From assembly GCA_936450465.1 (NCBI GenBank), contig OW388293.1, forward strand, positions 31,501,860 through 31,565,859: a stretch of 64,000 bases of DNA, read 5' to 3'. The notes below the pieces were generated by a model. It was not told the origin of the DNA. It was given only the letters and a program-made list of their open reading frames with translations, and did not search any database. The DNA comes from Gibbula magus. Lineage: Eukaryota; Mollusca; Gastropoda; Trochida; Trochidae. Positions 24,701 through 36,700 of the stretch are shown here, piece after piece (positions within the stretch are counted from its first letter, which is position 1; the number at the start of each line of letters is the position of its first letter). The position numbers and the translations under genes are program-made.

Positions 24701-26863
24701 AGGGATTTTCGGAGTTTCAGCCATTAATATTCTGATAACATACATCTGCATCCGGGTGGTTTGTTCACTTACCTAGGTGAAAGTTATATATATTTTGGGG
24801 GAAGCCGGTACTCTGGTAAAGGATCACCGAGTGTCCAAGTGTACTTTATCTTTTAGCATCACGTGATCCATGATGTGATTCCTTGAACTTTTGAATGAAC
24901 AGGGGCGGGAGGGGAGATTTCTGTAACTTGGAAGAGAAATTGCGGTAAGGAAAACATCAACCGAACGTGAATTGTATAACCTTCATTTCACTTAAGATAT
25001 CGAGCTCCTGTAGTTTGCCCGTCATTCATTTTTAGATACCATATAGATCATTATATGAACTTATACGAGTGCAGGATTAAATAAGAAATTCGCTGACTTT
25101 TCTTGTTAAACACCTGAACAACTTCTTGCAAAGGCCGATCCAAACACATTTTTTAATTGCACATACTCTATAGTCTATAGACACCCATTGACAACTTCTC
25201 CAAGTCATGTGTTAAGAATAACGAGGATTATAAAAGCGATTGCATCAAACGCCACTATAAATGAATTTATCCTTGCAATATCAACATTCACGTTAAAGAG
25301 ATTTAATTTTGTTAAAACCAATTCTAAGTTCTATTCCCGTGTGTACAATATGCCTCTTCACATTTAACTAACATCAAAGGTGACAGTTTTCAAGCTGTAT
25401 ATTTCAAATTGACTTCTTTTGATATCCAATCAAAATCCATTTTCACAAAATCTGACCCGATGGTAGGAACCTTTTACCTATATCTAATACATGATGCTTA
25501 TCCCCGGCAGCTCCTCGCTCCATTGTACTGGCGTGTGCTATCATCGGCAGCATCCTCGTCATCGTCATCGTCGTCTTCATCGTCGTCTGGATTCGAAGGT
25601 GACCCACCTTTCTTTCTTTCCACTAATCTGTTTTCTCATCGTCGTGTAAAATATCAAAAGGTACTTCCATGGGTTGTATGCGTACTGCACAGCGATGTTA
25701 CTTTACTTTACTTAAAAGCTATTGTAAAATATGTTTGAAAGAGCGCCACATATTGCACAACTAACGTAATTTAGTCACTCACGATTCCTGAATGTCGAGC
25801 GGGTGTCTTAAAGCTACGACTTCCTGAATACTGAAGTCTTTTGAAAAAGAATGAGTCATATGCATACATATATAATAACCCCATATATGGAAAATATCAA
25901 AAATTTAGTTTTCATGAGTCCCGATGCAAATGAATTGCGTTTTTATAGCAATTTAAAATCTGTTTTCATGTTTATGAAGCCCGAGCTTATTACAATATTT
26001 GCTTCCCGTGACCATGTCTCTGAAGTGCTAAGTGATTTATAAATGTTACATGTTGTTGTAGGCGGCGGATAATTCAGGAGAAGAGAGAAGACTCGTACAA
26101 TAGTGAGGACCACCTGTACACAGACGTGGACGGTGACGGGACGTCGAGGCGTCGCTCCCAGCCCGCTCCAATAGAACCGCTCTATCAGACCGTTGGTGTG
26201 GACAATTCCACCGCGGACGTTTACTCGTCGCCTTGGGACTCGAAAACCAACAGGAAGTTCAAGGACAACAATGGGTTCGTAATGGACGACGAGGATAGTG
26301 ACGAGGTGACCGATGTGTACGTCACGTCAGAACAGGTCCGGAAGAACAAACGTAGTAAGAAGGATCGCAGAACATCAGAGGACAGTCAACCCGCTGAATA
26401 TGTGTCCGCAAGTGAAGTTAGGAAGAAGAAGAAAGAAAAGAAAGTGACTTTCAATAAGAATCTCGAAGAGTACGATAGACTTCCATATAAGAAGAAAGTT
26501 GAGTTGAGTCAGTCGGGGTATTCACATCTCGGTATGGTCATCGCTGACCTCGGTGAGGAACTGGATACAACTTTAAAAGAGCCTCCCAAGAAAATGGAGA
26601 CAGACGCTAACGAAAACGTGGAAACGGAAGAAAAGGTGAAGACATTGGATATACCGGAAGTGATCGAGAATGATGCAGACAGCACACAGGAACGAGGAAG
26701 CGACGATGACTCAGGCCTATCAACGGACGAGGATAAGGAAGGGGAGACAATTCCGGAAGACAACAAGAAGGAGGAGGTCAATCTTACCGTGCCCACCATC
26801 AGTGATAGGCCGCCATCACCGTCACCGTATGCTTTAGCGAAATCATTCAGTAATGGCATATGA
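18798..26863 (+). CDS. SUEL-lectin single-pass membrane receptor with tyrosine-rich tail (7 coding exons)
   Basis: Exons: 18798-18852, 22200-22574, 22945-23331, 23555-23626, 24572-24658, 25511-25598 and 26062-26863. All are GT-AG with continuous phase (phase 1, with phase 2 before the last exon), giving 621 aa. Residues 1-18 form a signal peptide (TLAVIGILLFTG core). Residues about 30-142 match the galactose/rhamnose-binding (SUEL) lectin pattern: CSNLLMQCPPDHKIAIREA then LYG, later GKLQC, and SFFDYVCV at the end of the exon. A second domain (144-296) has paired cysteines and ends in VWIGFEA followed by LELTCG; I do not recognise it, and a CUB-like sandwich is possible. A Pro-rich stalk, one transmembrane helix (about 330-353, with Arg after it) and a roughly 265-residue charged tail follow. 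The tail has at least six tyrosines in LYTDV, LYQTV, DVYSS, DVYVTS, EYVSAS and EEYDRL contexts, suggesting SH2-type signalling. EVA1-type proteins are a distant alternative. Confidence 0.87.
18957..19170. repeat. Palindromic repeat in SUEL-gene intron 1
   Basis: The left arm GAACAGGAAGATGTTCTGGA and ACAACTTCTTTAAT is mirrored on the right by ATTAAAGAAGTTGTTGTCCA and TATTTCTGTTC. The ACAACTTCTTTA...CGACGTTTCG core recurs, degenerate, near 21964 and 37845, and the AAAGAAGTTG arm alone recurs near 52490. This looks like a dispersed family. Confidence 0.55.
20486..20645. repeat. 83-bp tandem duplication
   Basis: Two copies (20486-20568 and 20569-20645) start ATATTTTATAACATATCCCA and share ATTTCTTCACTATCTAAATG. 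Only a few differences are visible. It lies in intron 1 of the SUEL gene and has no coding role. Confidence 0.85.
21535..22085. repeat. CAT/ATC-rich low-complexity tract
   Basis: Irregular CATCATC, ACCATCA and CAACACC stretches with one embedded copy of the ACAACTTCTTTACT...CGACGTTTCG core. Strand-asymmetric pyrimidine/A composition just upstream of SUEL exon 2. Confidence 0.6.
23939..24473. repeat. TTAA-flanked MITE in SUEL-gene intron 4
   Basis: TTAA (23935-23938) is followed by GGATGTCCGCTCC. At the other end GGAGCGAACATCC is followed by TTAA (24474-24477). The 13-base ends are inverted with one mismatch. TTAA duplication is the hallmark of piggyBac-type transposition; the element is 535 bases and has no transposase. 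Which superfamily mobilised it is inference. Confidence 0.65.
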
Positions 26864-28266
26864 AATAGTTTACTGAATTACAGGTCAAAATGAATTAAAA
26901 TATACTTGATTATGTTTTTGCTGAGGCGTAACAACGTAAGTTGTCATTATAACATGTCTGCTTTAGAACATTACGCATGCAATGTATGAAACAGTTGTCT
27001 GATTGCGTTTGCAATCTAACAAAAATACCGAAATGAAAACAATTTTTTTTTTAAAGTATTTATGTTGAATGTGTTCTGTCTTTGATGTTTATTCGTTTCA
27101 AACTCATGTATGGTATTTGCACGTTACAGTGAGTTTTGACTGTAACTATATATCCATAATAATCATGTAGATATAAATGAATGCATAAGTAAGACATTGT
27201 AATATATTAAGTATTAAGTGATCTAATATATTTGGACATTTCTGTCTCCAATTAATGACCAGAACCTTGATTGTTTCATTTAGTTGTTTATTTCGTCATT
27301 ATATAATGTTATCATGCATACATGTTAGATTGTTATAAGTTATAAGTAACGTTATTAGTCTTCAGTTATAGTTCTGCAGTGTGATACATGTGTGTCTGTA
27401 TACATATGAGAACAGTCAACGAGATTATAGATTCAACTGAAATGTGCTTAAGCATATATCATACGAATAGTTCAGTCGTACTATAAGTCTATTGACTTTC
27501 AGTGTGAACAAATTGATAATGTATGCGCACATAATCATCTTCATATGTAATATGGATATATATGTAGAGGTATATTCAAACGGTGATTCAATGTGAAAAT
27601 TGATGAAATCAGGCTTCATTTATCACATTGTTTTTATTTTTAATGAATGTGTGGTTTCATTTGTCAATTTGTTAAATATCAAATCATGAAAACAATAAAT
27701 ATGTTTCAACTGGATTGAGATATGACCATGTGTTACTAAGTTTAACATGTGTAAACGCGAATGTTCGCTCGAATTTCGGTTCCAGAAAAATATCCAGATA
27801 TTATCACACATAAGGATGATACGCAGGTAGAGATACTGGTACTGGTGTATTTTAATGAATTTAAAAACTGTTTTGAATAAAGTACTGAAAACGCAAAAAT
27901 GTTTACTGTCATTTACGTCCAATAACAGTGTTAATGCTTGAGATTCTCAATTTATGTATATATTCCTATATAAAGCGTATTCAGCTGGATGGGGTATTTG
28001 TGTGAGGTTGTTACACGGTCATAGATAAGAGTACAAGGTCATAGAAATAATTATTTCATAAATATAACTGCCAATACCAGCTTGAAGACATCCCATTATC
28101 CAAACTATATTAAAAGCATGGATTACAAGATTTGGACATCGCCTTAAAATTTAATTACCTCCAGTATATATTCAACGAAATAACTTATACTGATACCGGA
28201 AGGTGGTTTTTAGACGTTTTGCAGTCTCTTAGATGCAATACTTATTTATCTAACTTATTATGTAAG
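26864..28266. other. Convergent intergenic region with 3' UTRs
   Basis: The SUEL gene (+) and the Cys-rich gene (-) converge here with 1.4 kb between stop codons. AATAAA motifs on the plus strand (ACAATAAATATG near 27694, TGAATAAAGTAC near 27875) could end the SUEL transcript. I see no gene. Confidence 0.5.
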
Positions 28267-31200
28267 CTACGGAGTACCAAATTTCTCATGTTTGAATTTT
28301 CTCTTGAGTATTTCGTGCAACGATTGTCCTTTCATTTGATCATACCCGAGAAGGGAATAGGTGCAATTCCGTCCTTTGTCCATAGTGTCCCTCTGAGCAG
28401 GACGCTTGTCAGTGAGTAGCTCGCTCATTGTAAGGCTTGTAGCGTATGCCTCCTTGCGAGGCCTTTCTTCGTCTGGTGTTCGTTCATGAGTAATGTTAGA
28501 GAATGACATCTGTTCAGTGGTCTTATACTCAGCAGAAGATGTCTTCTTCAATGGTTCAGAGGTAACTTTTGCGTTGATGGCAGAAAGGTTATATCCGTTT
28601 GACATCAGCGATTTCCTCACTGTTTCCGGGTTCTGCACCCACCATTGCTGCTGTAAACTTGATATCAAATCCCTGACTTCCGATCCGCTCATCTTTGCGA
28701 AGGTTGACTTCGACGACGTTACGTTTCCTTTCCTATCTGAATGTCTTCTGAAACTTTCCAAAATGGCGCCGGGATGTCTCACTTTCTTCTTGGCTGGTTG
28801 AACGACACTTGTTAACGTATCTGAAGAAAGTGAAGAATTAAACTACATTTTGGAAATTGTGTATCCATTAACAATAGAAATTCAGTTTTAAAAATATTAT
28901 TCATGTGCCTATAGATGTAGGTGTATTATGTGCTCTCCAGTGGTTACAAGTAAGAGTGCGTACAGAAGACGATATTTGTTTTTGATATTTTAAGTTATAT
29001 ATAATAAAAGCAGGTATCAAATAGCATTTAAATTTCCGGTGTTCACTACGTTTGTTGCACCCGAAGACGGCTTTCTACCTTTAGTCTTGTTCTGCTTGTC
29101 TCCCTGTAATGCTGACATTAGAGTTGTCTTCCCTTGAGCAATGACCTCGACCTTCCGCTCCTGAAGGTGGCGACTCTGACGTGCACGATCACCGTCCAGA
29201 GCATTAAGCTTGTTGATGAGCTGCCTCGCTTGCTCTGGGGAGGATGAGTGTAGTGCCTGTTGACCACAGTTTTAGATGTTTATCATGCATGAACATCAGT
29301 TGCCACCCATAGCATATTAACATTTATACAACAATGTTATTAATTTATGAAGAGTTAATGGTTTATTATAGATTAAATTTACAGAATCTCATTCTAAGAA
29401 ATCATATGTATGGAGAGTCACGCATATAAACCACGTAAAATATAATTGATACAATGTTACCTCATTAAGCAGTGTGGTGTTAAGGTGATAGTTCCAGATA
29501 TCGTTTAATGTTACCTCATTAAGCAGTGTGGTGTTAAGCTGATAGTTCCAAATATCGTTTAATGTTACCTCATTAAGCAGTGTGGTGTTAAGCTGATAGT
29601 TCCAAATATCGTTTAATGTTACCTCATTAAGCAGTGTGGTGTTAAGCTGATAGTTCCAAATATCGTTTAATGTTACCTCATTAAGCAGTGTGGTGTTAAG
29701 CTGATAGTTCCAGATATCGTTTAATGTTACCTCATTAAGCAGTGTGGTGTTAAGCTGATAGTTCCAGATATCGTTTATAGTTCAAGATATCGTTTATAGT
29801 TCCAGGTATAGTTTAATGTTACCTCATTAAGCAGTGTGGTGTTAAGCTGATAGTTCCAGGTATAGTTTAATGTTACCTCATTAAGCAGTGTGGTGTTAAG
29901 CTGATAGTTCCAGATATCGTTTATAGGGTCTGTTTCATCCAGGGAATACTCCATGTGTGAATCAGCTGTCACATGTGTGGCCCCCTCGCCGAAACAGTCG
30001 TACCGATGGGAACCTGGTTATATTCATTTGATGAATTAAACCCGTATGTATGCACAGTTTATCAACACCATAATATTGTCATTTGGGTAATCGCCATAAC
30101 AATTGTAATTTTACTCTGAACATATAACACTGTAACATGTGTTTCAATATATTTTGAGAACAACTTAGATTATTCTCTATTTAATTGTGAATATTTTACT
30201 AATTACGATGTTTTAAACTGCGGTTGTTATTCGATGATATAGAAAAATGAGAAATGTTTCATGCATATCAATGTTTTAGGAACACATTTGTTGATGGAAT
30301 GACATTGGTACAGGTGTAATATGATATGTACGCGACGCGTGACGTTATGCTAATATATAGGCCACCAGTCGACGCCACTTTATACTGACGTCAGTCACCA
30401 ATATCAGGGCCGTGTTCAAGAGAGGTTTCAAAGTAATCGCTCAATTAGCGGTTACTTTTAAACCTCTCTTGAACGCGGTTGCTCAATGTAACGCTACGTA
30501 GAAAAGCGAGCGAACTTTGAGTTTTTGCACCGTGTCATTCTTGAGAGAATGAGCGCTACAGGAGCGCTACTTGAGCGCTACTTGAACGCTACTTGAACGC
30601 TACATTGAGCAATCAATGAGCGATTATAAGCGCTCGCTGTTATGGAACGGAGCCCCGGACACTCTTACCAAGCATATAGCAGCAACGATTCAGTCTCTCT
30701 GTCATGAAGACATCCCTGTAGACAGTGAAGGGCAGGTGCTGGGTGCTGTCTCGTGAACATAGCATGTCTATTCGCTTCCTTCTCATGTGGTCCACGCAAC
30801 CTTTGATATGCAGTTCGGACTGCAACATAATACACAGAATCGAAGTTCACAAACAATTTCAATAAAATACCACTTATGGGTTTATATATATGGAGTTAGA
30901 CTGAATAGAAAACTCCATTTTGCAGCATTTGCAGTGACTTCATTGAACATGTGAGCGTTAATGGGGGTAGCCGTCAAAGACGAGTTCGACAGGAATGTTC
31001 TTGTTTATCTAAATGACAGTGTACGAGAATGTAATCAATAGAAACTTACATCATTTTTACAGCAAATAATGACGTCAAGCCGTCTTAGCTGTACAACATC
31101 CGTCAAGGGAGAGAACTGTGGATCGTTTGCTTCAATTGCATATCGTCTTTGTAAAAGCTGAGAAGTAGTGACGTCATACACTGCATACGTGTTAGTAACT

Positions 31201-34200
31201 TGACAAAGTAATTGTAACATCCAACTTCGTGAAATCTGGAAAACAAAGGAAATTATTATCTTATATTAAATGTATACATTATTATCTTTATTTCGTTTTA
31301 AAGCTAAATAAATGGAATCACTTCCTGTGTCTTTTTTTTTCATTTCGATAAAGATAGTCCGGGTTGTATAAACGTTCACTAATTTTGCGGAAAGTAGATA
31401 TTCAGTCTGATTAAAAAATCAACATATTTCCGAGGAACAAAAGTTGCAAATCCATGCATCTCATGGTATTAATGACTTCATCTGATAGCATTTTTTTAAT
31501 TGTAACTCTCTTGAAAATCGGTAGGCCTTACTATTTCATTTGCCTCGCAGTTTATGAATTAACAAATACAGGAAAACTGTAGAGCTTCATGAATTCACAA
31601 TATTTTTGTCAAATACATTTGTAGGTCGCCAGTATTAATATGGTCTTAATTAGATATATAGTATGAAATTACTATAATCACATCACCTGTACCTGTTTGG
31701 GAGGTGGCCTCGATGTGTTCAGGTATGCCGCCTCCAACACCTTGGAAGAAACACCTTAAAATAAATGCATTACTGTCATATTTAGCTGGACTACAATCCG
31801 CGAGAAAAAGGTAAGTTTTAATGTTGATGTAATGTCCTTGAAGTTCTTATCTTATATGATATATTAATATATATATTGATACATAATGCTCGGTCTATTG
31901 TTAACAGTATAGCGATCACCAATCACGACCGGTGGAGCCATATACATATACTGATACATTCATACACATAGCATGAGGTAAATACAATGTACCCCTCTAA
32001 ACCAACACCTCTCTTATCGACACTTTTCTTAAACATGCATATATATGTCCTTGTACCAAATATGTCCTTGACATATTAGAAACTTTCTCTAAACCAACAA
32101 CCCCCTTTTCCGACAACCTTCGTAAAAAAGATTGAACTTTTTCTTAAATGTATCCTTGTCATGTAAGAAACACCCTCGAAACCAACATCATTCTAAAAGG
32201 ACATGGATAGTGTCTGTTTAGAGGGAATACATAATATAACAGTTGCAAACATATCCACAAGAGACATGCGGCCTATTAAAATGGTTTTCATTAAAACAGT
32301 TTTCAACTAGAAGAACAATTTATAATAGTTGAATTAAAGATATGATCTCTGAACAAATGTGAAAGGTACAAAAGTGAGGAATAATTCAGCATACCATCCA
32401 ATTTGACCAAACCCTGAACAAAGTCTATTATAAATTTTACATTGTCCCGACCCCAGTGGAATTCTCGCTTGAATGTTATACTCAACACTGTCAGAACACG
32501 CAAACTGGGTGGTCCGCATATCGTATTTGACTGTCATACTGACTGTGAGTCCTGTGTAGCTGCTTATTACTCTATTACAATAAACTCTCTTGGAAATCTA
32601 ACACGCACACCATGTACTCTAAAGGACAGAAACGGTTATATTTTCTTCGCAAGCTGCGCTCTTTTAATGTTGACTAAGTCAGTTAAAGCTTTTTTATCAA
32701 ACTTTTATTCAAAGTGTTATCACCTTTTGTTTTTTTACATGCATGGTATGGTAATCTCCCCCTGTTACTAAAAAACAAAGTGAACTCCATTGTGAAACTC
32801 TACAGCAAAATTTGCGACATTCCCTTTCTAAATTTGGCTGTAATTTATGAGTCTCGTGTCGAAAAGAAAGCTCCTAACTATTCAGGCCGTTACGTCCCGC
32901 TTCTTAAAGGAGCAGTAGCACGTTTTTTCGCTCAAATAAGTTGATGAAATGTATTTCAAAAATAATGTTCCCAATAGTAAAACACCCTTCTCTCTTCGGA
33001 AAATCAAGCTAAAAATGAGTGTACATGGTTACGCAAAGCCATGGGAATCGTTTTTGTCATTTAAAATAATAAAATGTGTTCCCAATAAAATGGCCGCCAT
33101 GCAATTATTGCTTTATACGCAACACCGTTATTGCCACTACGACTAATTGGTTTGTGTAATAAAAAGATTTACCCTCTAAAATAAATATAAATGACATAAG
33201 CTATAATTATAAATGGGAAATTTAAAAAAATAAAATTCGCAAAAAACGTGCTACTGCCCCTTTAAATAACCAGTTCGAACTTCTTCCTACCGGCCGCCGC
33301 TTCAAAATCCCTCTTTACAAAATCAACAGAACAACCTTTAGTACCATACAGTAATCGTTTTCTTAATAAGTCTTAACATTTTAGTCGTGTTTTTCTTCCT
33401 TGTTTACTTTGTACATTTTTCTCTTTTAAGTATATATCATTAAGCTTTTACTATTTTAATAATAATTGGTTGTTCAAATTTACTACTGTATGTACATATC
33501 AAAAGGCCTTTTATTCTTCTTTAGGAACGTGATTGTTAATAATTTATTTTAGTATTGTTGTTATCAATTTTAAGTACCATTATACCTTTTAATGCGGAGT
33601 AATTTTTTAATATTCGGTGTATATCACTTACTCTTGTTAAAATTCCAGAGCTCTTATCCTATCTTATCTTATCTTATCTTATCTTATTACGAGCACGTCA
33701 CCAGTAACTGTGGTCCAGTGTCGGTGTTAAAATTAATTATTGAATTAATATTAGAGCAGGAATGTTAAGGATAATTTGCTAACAACTGATCTGAACGCCT
33801 TCTTTGTAAATGTTTGTCCTTATGGAGAGTTATTTCCTTTATTTGTTAATTTTGTCTTTATCAAACCGATGACAGGGGTAAACTAACAAAACAATCACAT
33901 ATCTGATTGGTTTGACTAATAGCTTTTCGACAAATTCAGAAGAATATTTGTCTCCATACAAGATATTCGTTTTGTTCGCTCCACGTGGTTTGAAAATTAA
34001 CAAATGAAAATTTAAAACAAATAAGAAATTTGGACCTTTTTAAAACGTTGACCTCACTATCTAAAATCTGTTGAAATTATGTGTGATGTCATTGTATTTC
34101 AGTAAGTGATGAGAATTTCTTTGTCTACAATTAATCGAAGACTTTTAATCATTGCTGATATTACATCATAGCCTGAATGAACACAATGTTACAAGAACAT

Positions 34201-35029
34201 TCAAAGTAATGATAAAAGCGCAAATACTATGTTCAACATCTGCATGCTTGTACTTGTTCAAATACAGGTCACTGGCCACGTGCATGTAGGACAATTCCCA
34301 ATTGCCCCAGCCAATGTTGTACGTGTATCAATGTGGATAACATAATTGTTAAAATACATTATCAGTCGAAGTCAAGGTCATTTGTTGATGCCTTCAAACG
34401 TAAGAAAAAGTTCAAACATGAAATAGTTCAACTACGACATTGAATATAGTTAAACTGTGCTCTGTTATCATTTAATACCAGGGAGATTGGTTCTGGAATA
34501 TTTCGTTTTACATTTGGTTGTTCTTATCAAGTGAAGCATATATACACATCATGTGAAATTCATTCAGTATTAAGATTTATAGCAAGATTTAAAGAGAGCA
34601 AATATTGAATAAAATTACATTAAAACGTTTAAAAGACACACATGTATGTACGTGAGGGAAACAAAGAATGATATCAAGTACCCCTAACCATTATTATATA
34701 TACTGGAAAATTTAGATAGGGATAATGGATGTTTTATGTTTTTCAGTACTATATGTCAAGTAATACATTCTCCTTTGTCCATAATTTCAAAATATCTATA
34801 TATCTATAACTACAAAACCTTGACTTATGTTGGTTGCTTAACCCTCATTATTCCAGTTGTGTTAAGAATGGCAAATACTAAAATAAAATTAAAGCCATTT
34901 TTAAAATATATTATCAACCTTTACGAAAGTTTAAAAAAAAGAAGATTTACCTTCCATATGTAAAATACCCACAAAAAACAGTTGAAGGTAGAGCATACGG
35001 AATGGTTTCCCCTGTCCCTGAAGAGCCAT
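28267..35029 (-). CDS. Secreted Cys-rich anaphylatoxin-like protein, paralog of the 41-50 kb gene (7 exons)
   Basis: Exons in transcript order: 35029-34951, 31754-31693, 31235-31050, 30819-30669, 30013-29877, 29256-29079 and 28820-28267. All have GT-AG borders and continuous phase, giving 448 aa. Residues 1 to about 26 form a signal peptide (core MLYLQLFFVGIL). The conserved module has C58, CC105-106, C117, C130, CC155-156 and C166: spacing CC-x10-C-x12-C-x24-CC, with VDHMRRKRIDMLC and later MEYSLDETDPINDI. The 41-50 kb gene shares cysteine spacing, intron positions and phases, so they are paralogs. This copy lacks the Reeler domain, Thr-rich linker and Asp repeats. Its last two exons (residues 206-448) are charged, nearly Cys-free and unlike anything I recognise. 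Exon 5 ends inside a 54-bp tandem array that repeats its splice donor. Function unknown; secretion is inferred from the signal peptide. Confidence 0.82.
29461..29930 (-). repeat. 54-bp tandem array covering an exon end and its 5' splice site (8 copies)
   Basis: Copies begin (plus strand) at 29461, 29515, 29569, 29623, 29677, 29731, 29823 and 29877. Between the sixth and seventh lies a 38-base insertion made of rearranged unit fragments. Read on the minus strand, each unit gives coding sequence TWNYQLNTTLLNE followed by the donor GAG|GTAACATT. Eight near-identical splice donors are therefore present. Units differ by only one to three bases, so the expansion is recent. The 54-base period keeps the frame, and the first two donors met by the spliceosome are reachable without a stop. 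Confidence 0.93.
30405..30660. repeat. Hairpin-bearing MITE abutting a splice donor
   Basis: It contains an almost perfect hairpin (GTTCAAGAGAGGTTT against AAACCTCTCTTGAAC, loop around AATCGCTCAATTAGCGGTTA). Short GAGCGCTACTT/GAACGCTACTT tandem units follow. The outer ends GGGCCGTGTTC and GGAACGGAGCCCC are imperfectly inverted. The right end is fewer than ten bases from the donor of exon 4 (30669) of the minus-strand gene. Confidence 0.6.
32904..33265. repeat. MITE copy A, TTAA-flanked, ends AAGGRGCAGTAGCACGTTTTTT
   Basis: TTAA plus AGGAGCAGTAGCACG at the left and CGTGCTACTGCCCCT plus TTAA at the right. The interior is homologous to copy B at 39983-40343 (shared ACATGGTT...CCATGGGAATCG and AATGGCCGCCATGCAATT). 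It lies in intron 1 of the minus-strand Cys-rich gene. Confidence 0.85.
33653..33687. repeat. (TCTTA)n pentanucleotide repeat
   Basis: About six tandem ATCTT units following GAGCTCTTATCC. Located in intron 1 of the minus-strand Cys-rich gene. Confidence 0.8.
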
Positions 35030-36249
35030 GGTAAATGCGTACCCTGTGGTACTAGCTAGTGTTGGTGTTCATCAGACACGTGTGCTTGTGTTAGACACGC
35101 CATCAGTGTTCACGATGACAGTTGGTGTCAGCGTTGTCGTCAGCTCGTTGTTTGCGTTGATATGATGTCCAATTTAGCTTGTTGTTTACGTAAGTTTGCA
35201 TTTTTGTGGTAGGGTCTTCTTGTTTTCAAGTGTGGAAAATAACCCCAAAAACTCTTGATTCATTGGATTTCGAGATGCAATGAAATTGCCAAATGACCAC
35301 ACCGGCTCACAAAACAGCGACGATTATTAGATAATAGATACATTTTTTAAGTTAATTTTTTGAAAATGGAGTATATGTTAATTTTATTTGTATTTTTCAA
35401 TTTTACATAGTACATGGACTCCAGTGCTGTTACATCACAGTGTCGGAAATAATGGAAAACATCAAACAGAGTATATTGTACAACAATCAATAGTCAATCA
35501 GAAAACAGGACATGACAGGTCGACCAGAATTTGAAAAAGTGATCTATTTTCAAACTTATCTTTGCAGATTATTTGGTTAATGCATAATACTGTTTACGCT
35601 CCTCTTGCAAAAACTGAAAGGTTGGAATTTGATTTGTTGTTTTACGGTTAAATATTATATTTTTGAAAAGGATAACAATCACATTGATTGGATTGGATGT
35701 TAATTTTCAGTTGTTGTTTAACCATTGTTATTTTTGGTGTCAAACTATATCTGCTAAATTATAAATTTTTGTTCATTTTCGGGAGGAGTCCATGGAGGGA
35801 ATGGTACTTGACAGTACCGGATGTCCCTACAGGGTGACCACTCAGATACCAGGCTTGCACAATTTACATCTATTATAGCGGTATATTAATGAATGTAAAA
35901 TTATCTTATCTACCAGTTGTCTGGCGTAATCGTAAGCGACATCATTCGATCATAATAACTTAACGAACTATGGTATTTATATACATCTCCGAGCCGAATT
36001 TATGCTCAGGGCATTAGCACTCTGTTCAATAGAATTAAGCGCTCGGACACAGCGTTCAGCTGATCACCTTGTACTGATGGGTGACCAATGGCACATATTA
36101 AATAACGTCTCTTGTCCAAGGTGACACTGCAAGTCACTGAACTCGTGTCTCAGTTTCCTGCACCAGTGGGACGGCTATCTGAAGTGCATGTCACCAGAAT
36201 CTATCCAATATTGACAACAGCTCAAACACCTGCACGTCCTAATGTCCAA

Positions 36250-36700
36250 ACAATAGAGCCATGGGCTCTGTAGCTCATAGGACTGTTTTGCTTGGTGTAG
36301 AAAACCGGAATAAATTGTTTTCATTATATTGCAATATCCAGGAATGAAAAATCCAAGTGTCACAATTTCTGAAAAGATATTGAAGAAAATAGGTTTTAAG
36401 GTCATGGCCTCTGAGGGGCACATTGGGTGAATCAGGGTCACCAAATCTACAATTTAACATTACACTGTCTCAGGTACAGAACATTTCAACTTTTTGGGCC
36501 TATTCGTTCTGGAAAAGAAGGTGAAGAAAGGTTTCTAGATCGCGACCCCTATGGCCAATATGTGGGGTCTCGGGCTCACCAAATCTTCAAAATTTAGAAT
36601 AACCTTTGGAAACCTTAAGGAAAAAGAAATCAAACTTGTTGACGTTAATATCGCGAAAACAGTTAAAGTTTCATGGCTAAATATTCCTTGACCATAGTTT
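36250..36700 (-). repeat. Partial copy of the AGCTCAT-ended dispersed repeat
   Basis: ATAGAGCCATGGGCTCTGTA followed by GCTCAT is nearly the reverse complement of the right end of the element at 60190-60959. Further in, TCACCAAATC...TCATGGC motifs recall its tandem units. It is truncated and diverged. Confidence 0.55.

Noticed and set aside
25409..25738. Poly-Ser open frame on the plus strand
   Set aside because: It is the transmembrane exon of the SUEL receptor read in another frame (GTC ATC repeats read as TCN codons).
29461..29930. CRISPR-like direct repeat array
   Set aside because: The units are contiguous without spacers, lie in an animal gene and span an exon-intron junction; this is a minisatellite.
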